From positions 1 through 38,529 of the forward strand of contig JAAYOR010000142.1 of the NCBI GenBank assembly GCA_012520235.1: a stretch of 38,529 nt of DNA, read 5' to 3'. This document shows positions 15,210 to 22,850 of this stretch, piece by piece; the first letter of the stretch is position 1, and every line of letters starts with the position of its first letter. The translations under genes and the position numbers were made by a program. This DNA is from Fretibacterium sp. (lineage in GTDB: Bacteria > Synergistota > Synergistia > Synergistales > Aminobacteriaceae). The notes beneath the pieces are model-generated. The model was not told where the DNA came from. It searched no databases and saw only the letters and a program-made list of their open reading frames with translations.

Positions 15210-16367
15210 TTACTCCGTCACAAGCCCCTTCTGCAGGACACCGAGGGCCTTGCCGAATTCCACTTTATATCCGCTCTTCACACAGGCCCGCTCCACCGCA
15301 GCGATGGCCGAGACCAAGGTGTGCTTGTCGATGTTCCCCATGTGGCCCATGCGGAACCCCTTGCCGGCGAAAGAACCGAGGCATCCCGCCGTCTGAGCAC
15401 CCTCTTCGGCAAGGTTCGCTCGGAACTTGGCGTCGTCGATGCCGGAACCCTCAGGATAGAGATACACCGAGAGGGTGGGACCCCGATGAGCTTTCTCGGC
15501 AGCCACCTTGAAGCCGATGGCCTCCATAGCGTCGTCCACCATGGCCGCCTGACGGCGATGCCTGGCATAACGCTCCTCAAGCCCCTCTACTTTCATGATC
15601 CGCACGGCCTCTTTCAGCGCCCAGACCATGTTGATAGCGGGGGTGCCCCAGTACTTCGAGGGGTCATGCATCACGGGCAGCCACTTGTCGAAGTCGATGT
15701 AGGACTCGGGGATGGAGCCGAGGCTGGCGCGCCGCTCCATGGCTTTCTTGCTCGCCCAAACCATGGTGAGCCCGGGCGCCACACCGAAGACCTTCTGGGT
15801 GCAGCTGAGGATCACGTCGATCCCCATGGTATCCATGTACTCCTCCACGCCACCGGTGGCCGCTACGCCGTCCACGATGTAGATGACCTCGGGGTGCTTC
15901 TTCATCACTTCGCCGATGGCTGCGATGGGAGCCTCCACTCCCGTGGAGGTCTCCACGTGGGTCACCGTCACGACCTGGTACTTTTTCTCAGCGAGCTTCT
16001 TTTCTACCTGCTCCGGCGTGACAGAGGTGCCCCAGGGAGCGGAGATCACATCAGTGTTAAGCCCCTTCTTGGTGCACATGTCGATGAACCGGTCGCCGAA
16101 GAAGCCGTTGGAGCAGATGAGGACATTGTCCCCTCGCTTCGTGGTGTTGGCGAGGGCCATCTCCATGCCCATGGTGCCGGAGCCGGCCACGACGAACACC
16201 TCTCCGTCGCACCGCCACATGGCCTTCAGGTCAGCGATAACCTCCGAAAAGTCCTTGACGAACTCGGGGTCGCCAAAGGCCACCGTTTCTCTTGCCATCT
16301 GGTCCTGGATGGAGCGCACTACCGGGGTGGGGCCTGGGATCATGACGAGTTTCTTTGTGGGAATCAT
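15210..16367 (-). CDS. Class V aminotransferase (alanine-glyoxylate / serine-pyruvate type)
   Basis: This 385-residue PLP enzyme belongs to the class V group that includes alanine-glyoxylate, serine-pyruvate and ureidoglycine-glyoxylate aminotransferases. The N-terminal IPGPTPV motif (10-16) is typical. D166 (YIVDGVAATGG) should bind the pyridine nitrogen and K192 (SCTQKVFGVAPGL) forms the internal aldimine. The AGSGTMGME stretch (61-69) binds the phosphate. The frame is open to 16490 but AGGAGG lies 8 bases upstream of the ATG at 16367, which fits the family N-terminus. It follows the IclR gene by 71 bases and probably shares its transcript. Phosphoserine or 2-aminoethylphosphonate aminotransferase activity is less likely but cannot be excluded. 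Confidence 0.87.
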   Translation of the reverse strand: MIPTKKLVMIPGPTPVVRSIQDQMARETVAFGDPEFVKDFSEVIADLKAMWRCDGEVFVVAGSGTMGMEMALANTTKRGDNVLICSNGFFGDRFIDMCTKKGLNTDVISAPWGTSVTPEQVEKKLAEKKYQVVTVTHVETSTGVEAPIAAIGEVMKKHPEVIYIVDGVAATGGVEEYMDTMGIDVILSCTQKVFGVAPGLTMVWASKKAMERRASLGSIPESYIDFDKWLPVMHDPSKYWGTPAINMVWALKEAVRIMKVEGLEERYARHRRQAAMVDDAMEAIGFKVAAEKAHRGPTLSVYLYPEGSGIDDAKFRANLAEEGAQTAGCLGSFAGKGFRMGHMGNIDKHTLVSAIAAVERACVKSGYKVEFGKALGVLQKGLVTE

Positions 16368-16438
16368 TCTGCTGCCTCCTTTAGAATTTGTTTCCTGACG
16401 AATTATGACTATATGAACTACTTTGAACCTGACGCGCG

Positions 16439-17176
16439 CTATCGGGCGAGCACTCCTTCGACCTGGGCAATGCTCTTGCCAATGGCCCATGCCGTCTGAG
16501 AGACAAGAGAACCGTACTCCCCTATCAGCTTTTCAGTAAACCGATACACTGGAGCCGAGACGCTCACCGCACCACGGACAATCCCCTTCCCGTCGATGAT
16601 GGCCGCTCCGACGCACCGCAGTCCAGGTTCGTTCTGCTCATCGTCAACAGCGTAACCTCTGTCGCGGATGGCGGGGAACTCCTCGGCGACCTCATCAGGA
16701 ATCCCCTCATGAAGCTCCTGCTGCTGGTCCTTCGACAGGTTCGCAAGGACCGCCTTTCCAGCCGAGAGCAAGGTCAGGGAGGCTTTGGCCCCGACCCGAG
16801 AGTACATTCGCACCTGGTACGGGCTCTCCATCTTGTCGAGGTAGTAGAATTCCCCCTTCTCGTAGATGAAGAGGTGCACCGTCTCCTTCGTCGCATTCCG
16901 AAGCTCAAGAAGATGGGTTCTGGCTGCCTCCGTAAAACCCGCTTGAGAGCGATAGGCATCCGCAAGGAGAAGAGCTATAGGGCCCATCTCATACTCCCCG
17001 CCACGGTTCAAAACCGCCCGCTCCCCCTCAAGGCTGTCCAGAATTCTGTAGACCGTTGCCTTGGGCAGGGAGACTCCCGTCGCGATTTCAGTGACGCCCA
17101 TGGGACGCCCCCCCTCCGCCAGATAGCGGAGGATTGAAAAAGCTCTTGAGAGGACCCGTATCGAACCGTCTTTCAT
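16439..17176 (-). CDS. IclR-family regulator of the aminotransferase unit
   Basis: This 245-residue protein has the IclR winged helix (residues 7-66, GVSLPKATVYRILDSLEGERA) and effector domain (85-240) with VHLFIYEKGEFYYLDKMES and YAVDDEQNEPGLRCVGAAI. GGAGTG lies about 8 bases before the ATG. It heads the unit aminotransferase - CGGC - C_GCAxxG_C_C. A near-consensus promoter and an inverted repeat lie just upstream, so autoregulation is likely. The ligand is unknown. Confidence 0.9.
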   Translation of the reverse strand: MKDGSIRVLSRAFSILRYLAEGGRPMGVTEIATGVSLPKATVYRILDSLEGERAVLNRGGEYEMGPIALLLADAYRSQAGFTEAARTHLLELRNATKETVHLFIYEKGEFYYLDKMESPYQVRMYSRVGAKASLTLLSAGKAVLANLSKDQQQELHEGIPDEVAEEFPAIRDRGYAVDDEQNEPGLRCVGAAIIDGKGIVRGAVSVSAPVYRFTEKLIGEYGSLVSQTAWAIGKSIAQVEGVLAR

Positions 17177-17196
17177 GTTGTTTCACTCCGTAGATT

Positions 17197-17215
17197 TTTT
17201 ATCCGTCAGATAAAA
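17197..17215. promoter_or_regulatory. Inverted repeat, candidate IclR operator
   Basis: TTTTATCCGTCAGATAAAA has perfect 7-base arms and a 5-base spacer. It lies directly downstream of the -10 box (they abut at 17215) and so covers the predicted transcription start of the iclR gene at 17176. Confidence 0.5.
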
Positions 17216-17243
17216 TGATACCTGTATTCTCCTCCATTGTCAA
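17215..17243 (-). promoter_or_regulatory. Sigma-70 promoter of the iclR-aminotransferase unit
   Basis: On the minus strand the -35 is TTGACA (17238-17243), a perfect match, followed by 17 bases and a -10 TATCAT (17215-17220). The leader to the ATG is about 30 bases. Confidence 0.7.
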
Positions 17244-17349
17244 GCGCACTCTGCAAAAATGTGAACTTAATTACAAATCACAGACTGTACCCAGATGCAC
17301 TCCCACATCTCTTGTAGGTGGACAGTTCAGGAGCTCATGTACGAGCAAT

Positions 17350-17370
17350 AAAAAATGGGCTTACGCCCCT
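17350..17370 (-). terminator. Terminator of the YbaN-like gene
   Basis: On the minus strand GGGC-GTAA-GCCC is followed by ATTTTTTATT. It lies about 35 bases after the stop of the gene at 17402. The stem is only four to five pairs but GC-only. Confidence 0.55.
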
Positions 17371-17401
17371 TTCTTTTTCACACACGGACATAGTGAATCC
17401 C

Positions 17402-17773
17402 TCAAGAAGAATCCCTCGGGGGGCACTCCTTCCAGCAGAGCACGATGAGGCTTGCCACCACGAAGATTCCCATGGCGGTCCACTTCATCCATCCGCGAGG
17501 GATGAAGAGACAGGTGGAGCTCCCGCCGCCGAGAAGCGTCATGGTCACCCCCCAGAACTTCGTCCTGCGCGAGATGCAACGATGTTCCTCCCAATCCCGC
17601 ACCGCGGGGCCGAATTTCGGGTTCTGGCGTAGCCAGCGGTGCCACTTTCGCGAGGATCTGGCAAAACATCCCGCGGCCAGGAGCACGAATGGAACGGTGG
17701 GCATAATGGGAAGAGCCGTCCCCACAATAGCAAGAAGAAGAAAAAACGCACCGAGCAAAAACCAGAGGTTCAT
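17402..17773 (-). CDS. YbaN/DUF454-family inner-membrane protein
   Basis: This 123-residue protein matches the small YbaN family of unknown function. It has an N-terminal membrane segment with GTALPIMPTVPFVLLAAGCFARSS, the conserved KWHRWL and PKFGPAVRDWEEHR stretches, and two C-terminal membrane segments. The frame can be opened at a TTG at 17809, but the ATG at 17773 (MNLWFLLG) matches the family start; no strong SD supports either. It stands alone between the IclR unit and the second TRAP operon and has its own terminator. Confidence 0.78.
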   Translation of the reverse strand: MNLWFLLGAFFLLLAIVGTALPIMPTVPFVLLAAGCFARSSRKWHRWLRQNPKFGPAVRDWEEHRCISRRTKFWGVTMTLLGGGSSTCLFIPRGWMKWTAMGIFVVASLIVLCWKECPPRDSS

Positions 17774-17888
17774 CAAGAGTTCCCGCCATTTCGATGAGAT
17801 ATCCAGCAAAGAAACAATACCATAAAACAGTCCGTTCCGTGGAGTTCAAGCATGAGACGACGATCTCCACAGGAAAAAGGTAAAAAAA

Positions 17889-17927
17889 CTCTCCCGGAAA
17901 CGGACTTTCCGTCCGCCTCCGGGAGAG
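17889..17927 (-). terminator. Terminator of the second TRAP operon
   Basis: CTCTCCCGG and CCGGGAGAG form the outer stem and CGGAC/GTCCG an inner stem. On the minus strand a run of seven T follows directly. It lies about 27 bases after the dctM stop at 17954. Confidence 0.85.
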
Positions 17928-17953
17928 CGTCTTGAAAAACTGCCGGGTCTTTT

Positions 17954-19297
17954 TTAGCCCCCTCCGATCATCTGTTCGGGCAGCCAGGTGATGATTCCGG
18001 GGAAGATAGAGCAGAGGACCAGCACGAGCATGATAATCAGGATGAACGGGATGACGCCCTTGATGATGTCCCACATGGTGACTCCAAGCTCCGCGGGAGC
18101 CGTGCCCTTCAGGACAAAGATGGACATGGCCATGGGCGGTGTCTGGAAAGCCATCTGCATGTTGATGCAGATCATCATGCCGGACCACAGGGGATCGAAG
18201 CCAAGGGAGGCGAGGATCGGAGAGAATATAGGGACGACGATGAATACGATTCCGATCCATTCGATGAACATCCCCAGGAGAAACACGATGAACATGATGA
18301 CGAAGAAGGACATCCATTTCCCACCGGGGAAGGAGAGGATGAACCGTGCCACCACATCGCCCGCACCGGCGTTCATGAAGATCCCCACGTAGGCGTAGCA
18401 GAGCGCGGCGATCATCACGACAAAAGCGCTCACCTTCATGGTCTCAAGGGACGCCCTCTTCAGCAGGTCCCAGGAGAGTCTTCTGTAGGCCAGAGCAAGG
18501 AGAATGGACGCGGTACACCCCACGGCAGCCGCCTCCGTGGGAGGCGCTATGCCAGAGAAGATGATCCCCAACACCGCTGCAATGAGGACCACGGGGGGAA
18601 CGAGGGACTTCAGCAGCCGCACAAGTTTTTCCCCCGTAAAGGGGGTGACCTGGTCGGCCGGTATGGCGGGCCCCAGAGAGGGCTTCAGAGAACAGGCCAC
18701 TACCACGTAGAGAATATACAGCGCGGAGAGCAGCAGGCCGGGGAAGATGGCCCCCATGAACATCTGTCCCACGGAGAGACCCGCCTGGGGGGCATAGACC
18801 ACCAGCATGATGCTCGGCGGAATGAGGATGCCGAGGGTTCCCGACGCCACAATGGAACCCGCGGCAAGGGACTTGTTGTACCCCCTGGTGATCATAGGAG
18901 CGAGGGCGATAAGGGTGAGGATAGTCACCGAGGCGGCGATGACGCCAAGGCAAGCAGCGAGGATGGTCCCGAAGATGATGGTCACCACGGCGAGGCCGCC
19001 CCGCAGATTGCCCATCGCCTCGTACAGACAGTCATAGAGGTCCTTGGTCACTCCGGAATGTTGGAGGATGACCCCCATGAACGTGAAGAGGGGCACCGCA
19101 AGATACGGATAGTTCAGCGAGAGGTCGTAGAACCTCGTGTACAGAATATGAAACGTGGTGGTCGGGCCGAACACCAGGAGCCCCACGATAAAGGAGACGC
19201 TCCCGATAACGAAGGCGATGGGGAACCCCGTCATCACCAGAAAGAACACGCCACCGAGCATGAGATAGGTGACCACTTCTGCAGAGAGTTCAATCAA
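17954..19297 (-). CDS. dctM: TRAP transporter large permease (DctM), second system, TTG start
   Basis: This 447-residue membrane protein is the transport subunit of the second TRAP system. It shows typical DctM stretches such as GFPIAFVIGS, GTLGILIPPSIMLVVYA and FQTPPMAMSIFVLKG. The frame is open upstream into the dctQ gene. GAGGTGATC lies 4 bases before a TTG at 19297, whose product matches the family start, and this TTG overlaps the dctQ stop by 8 bases. A GTG at 19306 is the alternative. A terminator follows. Confidence 0.9.
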   Translation of the reverse strand: MIELSAEVVTYLMLGGVFFLVMTGFPIAFVIGSVSFIVGLLVFGPTTTFHILYTRFYDLSLNYPYLAVPLFTFMGVILQHSGVTKDLYDCLYEAMGNLRGGLAVVTIIFGTILAACLGVIAASVTILTLIALAPMITRGYNKSLAAGSIVASGTLGILIPPSIMLVVYAPQAGLSVGQMFMGAIFPGLLLSALYILYVVVACSLKPSLGPAIPADQVTPFTGEKLVRLLKSLVPPVVLIAAVLGIIFSGIAPPTEAAAVGCTASILLALAYRRLSWDLLKRASLETMKVSAFVVMIAALCYAYVGIFMNAGAGDVVARFILSFPGGKWMSFFVIMFIVFLLGMFIEWIGIVFIVVPIFSPILASLGFDPLWSGMMICINMQMAFQTPPMAMSIFVLKGTAPAELGVTMWDIIKGVIPFILIIMLVLVLCSIFPGIITWLPEQMIGGG

Positions 19298-19808
19298 GGG
19301 GATCACCTCGCATGACAAAATAGACGTCGCGAACGAACTTCGCGCACCCCTGGAGCAGGAGGAGCACAAGTCCTACGGCAAAGATCGTCCGGTAGGGCCA
19401 TGCAGGAGGATACCAGAAGCTGTTGTAGAACACCTCGTTGATCTTCCATGCCCGAACCGCCCAGGAGATAGCAAGCTTGGTCATGATGCCGACAAGAGGA
19501 AGAAAGAGAAAGAGAAAACAGACGGCGTCCATCAACGCCTTCCACCTGGAGGAAAGCATGCTGTAGAACATGTCCACCCGCGTATGGGCATCGTGCAGGT
19601 AATCGTAGGAGGCGCCGAGCATATACAGAGCGCCTCCCGCCATGCAGAGCACATCGTAGGACCACGTCGTGGGAGCGCCGAAAAAATGTCGGGATATGGT
19701 TTCATAGGTCCCCACAAGCACAAGGAGAAGGGCAAGCCATTTTGCGACCGCTCCCGACATCTCGCTCATCCTGTCGATGTATCGTAGTGTCTTTCGTACC
19801 TTATCCAT
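19290..19808 (-). CDS. dctQ: TRAP transporter small permease (DctQ), second system
   Basis: This 172-residue protein has four membrane segments and the DctQ hallmark order: VGTYETISRHFFGAPTTWS after the first segment, then HTRVDMFY and WRAWKINEVFY-like loops. The start at 19808 is favoured over the GTG two codons upstream because AAGGAGAG lies 6 bases before it. It is 36 bases after dctP and overlaps dctM. Confidence 0.88.
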   Translation of the reverse strand: MDKVRKTLRYIDRMSEMSGAVAKWLALLLVLVGTYETISRHFFGAPTTWSYDVLCMAGGALYMLGASYDYLHDAHTRVDMFYSMLSSRWKALMDAVCFLFLFLPLVGIMTKLAISWAVRAWKINEVFYNSFWYPPAWPYRTIFAVGLVLLLLQGCAKFVRDVYFVMRGDPLD

Positions 19809-19844
19809 GTCCACTCTCCTTGTACGGAGTACTTCTTCCCGAAT

Positions 19845-20897
19845 TTATTTTGCCGCTTTATAGGCCTCGCCGTAGGCTTTCATGGAGTTGTAGATCTCGC
19901 CAAAGATAGGTTTCTCGCTCTTCGACTTTTCCTCGTAGAACTTCTCGGCCTCTGCCGTCAGCGCATCTTCTATTTCCTTCGGGACCCGGATGACCTCACA
20001 GCCGGCCTCCTTAAACTTGTCCACTGCGAGGATGGATTCATGGACGAGGTACTCGTGCTGCGCCTGAGTAAAGCGATCCACCACCGTCTTAACGAGGAGC
20101 TGCAGGTCTGCCGGGAGTTCGTCCCAGGCCTTCTGGTTGACGAACACCACCTGAGGATCGCTGGGGGCACGACTGGGGGACATGTAGACATACTTGGCGA
20201 CCTCGCTGAAGTGCATGTCCCAGTTGGACGCGAGAGTAGAGTACTCAAAGGCGTCGATGGTGCCGCGCTTCATGGCCTCGTAGAGCTCCCCTCCCGGGAT
20301 GATGACCGTGGCAACTCCCATGCGCTTCATGATCTCGCCGCCGTCACCCATGCAGCGGACCTTGAGCTTTTTGAGGTCCTCAAGAGTCTCGAACTTCACC
20401 TTGGAGTGGAAGAAAACCTCTTCAGGAAGAGGAGACAGAGCTCCGGGGAAGGTCATGACGCCGTACCCCTCCATCATCTTGTTCATGAGATCCGCACCGC
20501 CACCGTAGTTGAACCACGCCCTGAGCGCCTCTCCCGCGAGGGCTCCCGGCCTTGAGCTGATAAGCCCTGCGGCCGACCACTTGTCGAGGTTGTACATCGG
20601 GCAGGTATAGCACATCTGGAGCACGTTCTCGCTCACAGCGTCCAGCTCCTTGTACGCCGGGACGATGGAGCCTCCCACAAAGGGCTTCACTTCGAGGCGT
20701 CCGCCCGACGCCTCCGTGATGGCTTTGCACATCTCGTCGTGATAGATCTGCGAAGGATCCGATGCCGGGCCGTGCCCCGAGGATTTCCAAACGATCTTCT
20801 TCGGCGCTTCGGCCCCCTGAGCCACGGCAGGCGTCAAAACACCAATCACAAGGCAACAGATCACCGATACAAATGCCACTTTCTTGAGAAACCGCAT
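19845..20897 (-). CDS. dctP: TRAP transporter solute-binding protein (DctP), second system
   Basis: This 350-residue secreted protein has a signal peptide (residues 1-28, ending AVAQGAEA) and the DctP fold. It is of the longer, TakP-like type: SGGRLEVKPFVGGSIVP, KLKVRCMGDGGEIMKRMG with the conserved arginine, and GTIDAFEYSTLASNWDMHFSEV. Members of this branch often bind keto acids or amino-acid-like carboxylates together with a metal ion. It is distant from the DctP at 6759-7766, so the two systems probably differ in substrate. GGAGGAGGGG precedes the start. Confidence 0.9.
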   Translation of the reverse strand: MRFLKKVAFVSVICCLVIGVLTPAVAQGAEAPKKIVWKSSGHGPASDPSQIYHDEMCKAITEASGGRLEVKPFVGGSIVPAYKELDAVSENVLQMCYTCPMYNLDKWSAAGLISSRPGALAGEALRAWFNYGGGADLMNKMMEGYGVMTFPGALSPLPEEVFFHSKVKFETLEDLKKLKVRCMGDGGEIMKRMGVATVIIPGGELYEAMKRGTIDAFEYSTLASNWDMHFSEVAKYVYMSPSRAPSDPQVVFVNQKAWDELPADLQLLVKTVVDRFTQAQHEYLVHESILAVDKFKEAGCEVIRVPKEIEDALTAEAEKFYEEKSKSEKPIFGEIYNSMKAYGEAYKAAK

Positions 20898-20971
20898 TCA
20901 GTACCCCTCCTCCGATAGATTCTTCAATAGCTCTTTGAAATACAGTAACGCCGTGTGATAGCCTTTGGGAA

Positions 20972-21805
20972 TCATTCCAGAAAGATCGAACTGCCCGTGC
21001 CGTTCCATGTCAACAGGCTATCCCTCAATTGCGCGTCCTCCAGCACCTCCTTTCCTGTGCAGTGAGAGATGCTCACCACCGCTCCTCTCGAATTCAGAAG
21101 CTGCAGATACTCCAGAGATTCCTCCAGTCTCTTCCCGTGCGCCTCCACTAGGTGCGTCCCCCCCAAAACAGCCCGGATAGGGGCGTCCAGACGCTCCTGC
21201 ACCGCATCAAGCATGTTACGCATCCCGGGGTGGGAACACCCGAGGAGCACGACGCTCCCCTGAGCCGTTCGAATGACAAGAGCAATCTCATCCGCAAAGC
21301 TGTCCTGTTCAAAAGTACCCTCCCGCCGAAGGACGAAGCGCTGCGGTATCGTCTCATCTTCATGGAGTCTCGGGAAACCGGAGAGCAGGAAAATATCCGG
21401 GGCAATCTCTCGAATGGGTTCGCTGATGACGGTCCAGGGAATGGTTTTTTTCTTAAGGAATGTTTCATCGAAGCTGTTTCCCAGAAAGTCGCAGGCCCTC
21501 CCCCTCAAGGCGTATTTCTCCTCAAAAAAACCGGGGCCTACAAACAGCTGAGGAATGAAAAACCGCTCCGCCAGGTGACGGAACCCGCCCGTGTGGTCAT
21601 AGTGCCCGTGGCTCAGGACGACGAAATCGACCGCACCGAGGTCCACACCCAGCTGCACAGCATTGTGTATCAACGCATCGGACTGCCCTGTGTCAAATAG
21701 GAACCGCACTTCCCCCTTCTCGACGTACAGGGAAAGTCCGTGTTCGCTCCTCAGTCCGTGGTGCTCCCCATCCCTATTCTCTACGAGCGTGGTTATCCGA
21801 AGCAT
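20972..21805 (-). CDS. Metallo-beta-lactamase-fold hydrolase
   Basis: This 277-residue protein has the complete metal motif SHGHYDHTGG (H66, H68, D70, H71), plus later GCSHPGM, GGTHL and SHCTG motifs. The pattern fits the MBL subgroup annotated as methanopterin-biosynthesis-like (RFAP-synthase-related) hydrolases, whose real substrates are mostly unknown. Its SD GGAGGTG and start lie inside the end of the gntR gene (32-base overlap). It sits between a GntR regulator and a TRAP system, so it may process the imported acid or a thio- or lactone derivative. That is inference. Confidence 0.85.
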   Translation of the reverse strand: MLRITTLVENRDGEHHGLRSEHGLSLYVEKGEVRFLFDTGQSDALIHNAVQLGVDLGAVDFVVLSHGHYDHTGGFRHLAERFFIPQLFVGPGFFEEKYALRGRACDFLGNSFDETFLKKKTIPWTVISEPIREIAPDIFLLSGFPRLHEDETIPQRFVLRREGTFEQDSFADEIALVIRTAQGSVVLLGCSHPGMRNMLDAVQERLDAPIRAVLGGTHLVEAHGKRLEESLEYLQLLNSRGAVVSISHCTGKEVLEDAQLRDSLLTWNGTGSSIFLE

Positions 21806-22526
21806 TCCGCACCTCCGACTCCAAAGATATATCTTCAGCCGACCGCCGGATGTCCTCCATGGCGTTCAGCAGATGTCTCTCCATGGATTCCTTTGCGCGT
21901 TTCCCTTCCCTTTGTCGGATAGCGTCCAGCACCGTACCGTGCTCCAGGACGGTTTTCTTCCACCTCGCCGGAACATGGAGGCTGGTTACCCACCCTTCGG
22001 AAAGGGACGTGGTCATGGTCTTCATGAGGCTGTACATCGTCCTGTTCCCCGTGGCCCTGGCGACACAACGGTGAAACACCTTGTCCGCCCCGATGAGCGC
22101 CGTGACGTTTCCGGTGGCCAGGTCCTGAGAAAAAGCGGTATGGGCCCGCTGTATCACCTCAATGTCCTCGTCGGTAGCGTGAGATGCGGCCCGCTCCGCC
22201 ATCTTCGGCTCAAGGATGAGGCGAACCTCGAAGTGATCCCGCAGGGAGTCCTCGTTGTCCTCCACCCAGCGGGTGAAAGGAGGGTTCTCCTCGTATCGCG
22301 ACGAGGGGCTTATGAAGATGCCCTTCCCCTGGAGGACGGACACCTTTCCCCGCACCTCAAGGATGCGTACCGCCTCGCGGATGGAGGACCTTCCGACTTT
22401 TAGGATCTTCACAAGCTCATTTTCCGAATAGAATTTGTCGCCCGGCAGAAATCCCTCTTCGGCCACCATGTCTTCGATAGCCTTCACTATACTGTCGGAC
22501 AGGCGAATCCGTTTAATGGGTCTCAT
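21774..22526 (-). CDS. GntR-family regulator with FCD effector domain
   Basis: This 250-residue regulator has the GntR winged helix (residues 5-75, SENELVKILKVGRSSIREAVRILEVRGKVSVLQGKG) and an all-helical FCD domain (95-235) with the metal/ligand residues typical of that class (R109, HRCVA and the HLLNAM segment). FCD regulators usually bind carboxylic acids. The start at 22526 has GGGGAG 6 bases upstream; the longer frame from 22559 is not supported. It heads the operon with the MBL hydrolase and the second TRAP genes, and is probably their local repressor. Confidence 0.9.
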   Translation of the reverse strand: MRPIKRIRLSDSIVKAIEDMVAEEGFLPGDKFYSENELVKILKVGRSSIREAVRILEVRGKVSVLQGKGIFISPSSRYEENPPFTRWVEDNEDSLRDHFEVRLILEPKMAERAASHATDEDIEVIQRAHTAFSQDLATGNVTALIGADKVFHRCVARATGNRTMYSLMKTMTTSLSEGWVTSLHVPARWKKTVLEHGTVLDAIRQREGKRAKESMERHLLNAMEDIRRSAEDISLESEVRNASDNHARRE

Positions 22527-22546
22527 TAAATCTCCCCATCCTTCTC

Positions 22547-22567
22547 CTTGTCCGCTCATCAGACAAG
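22547..22567. promoter_or_regulatory. Inverted repeat CTTGTC-N9-GACAAG, candidate GntR operator
   Basis: The perfect 6-base arms lie between the -10 box and the gntR start codon. A GntR/FCD dimer site at this place would repress its own operon. The TTGTC/GACAA half-sites resemble operators described for this class. Binding is not shown. Confidence 0.4.
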
Positions 22568-22580
22568 CTGCAGTATAAAA

Positions 22581-22609
22581 ATACTACCATTTTGCAAGAA
22601 TTCAGTCAA
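22581..22609 (-). promoter_or_regulatory. Candidate promoter of the gntR operon
   Basis: On the minus strand the -35 is TTGACT (22604-22609), the spacer is 17 bases and the -10 is TAGTAT (22581-22586). Short AGTAT/ATACT arms at 22572-22585 make a second small inverted repeat over the -10. Confidence 0.6.
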
Positions 22610-22850
22610 GCAACCGGATGCTGCCACAAAACCGCAGGAGCGCAGAAATGGAAGACTCCTCCCCCTCCTTTTTTTCACTTTCCATAGTACCGCGTACCGC
22701 CCTCAGTCAGCCCCGGGAGTCCGGGCTCCCACCTCAGTGGCAACGAGACCTGACCTCTTGGCTTCAGAAAAATCTCCTCATTCTTTTACCTCTTTCATGT
22801 ATATTAGGGTCATGCGCTACAAAACCTCATCGAAGGGACGGAACCGGAAC

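Larger units (their letters stand above)
22527..22850. other. Divergent intergenic region (strand switch)
   Basis: This 324-base region separates the leftward GntR/TRAP operon from the rightward peptidase block. It holds the gntR promoter and operator candidate on its left side. On the right I see TATATT near 22795 as a weak -10 for the plus-strand genes but no good -35. The open frame that spans it lacks an SD sequence and is not coding before 22851. Confidence 0.5.
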
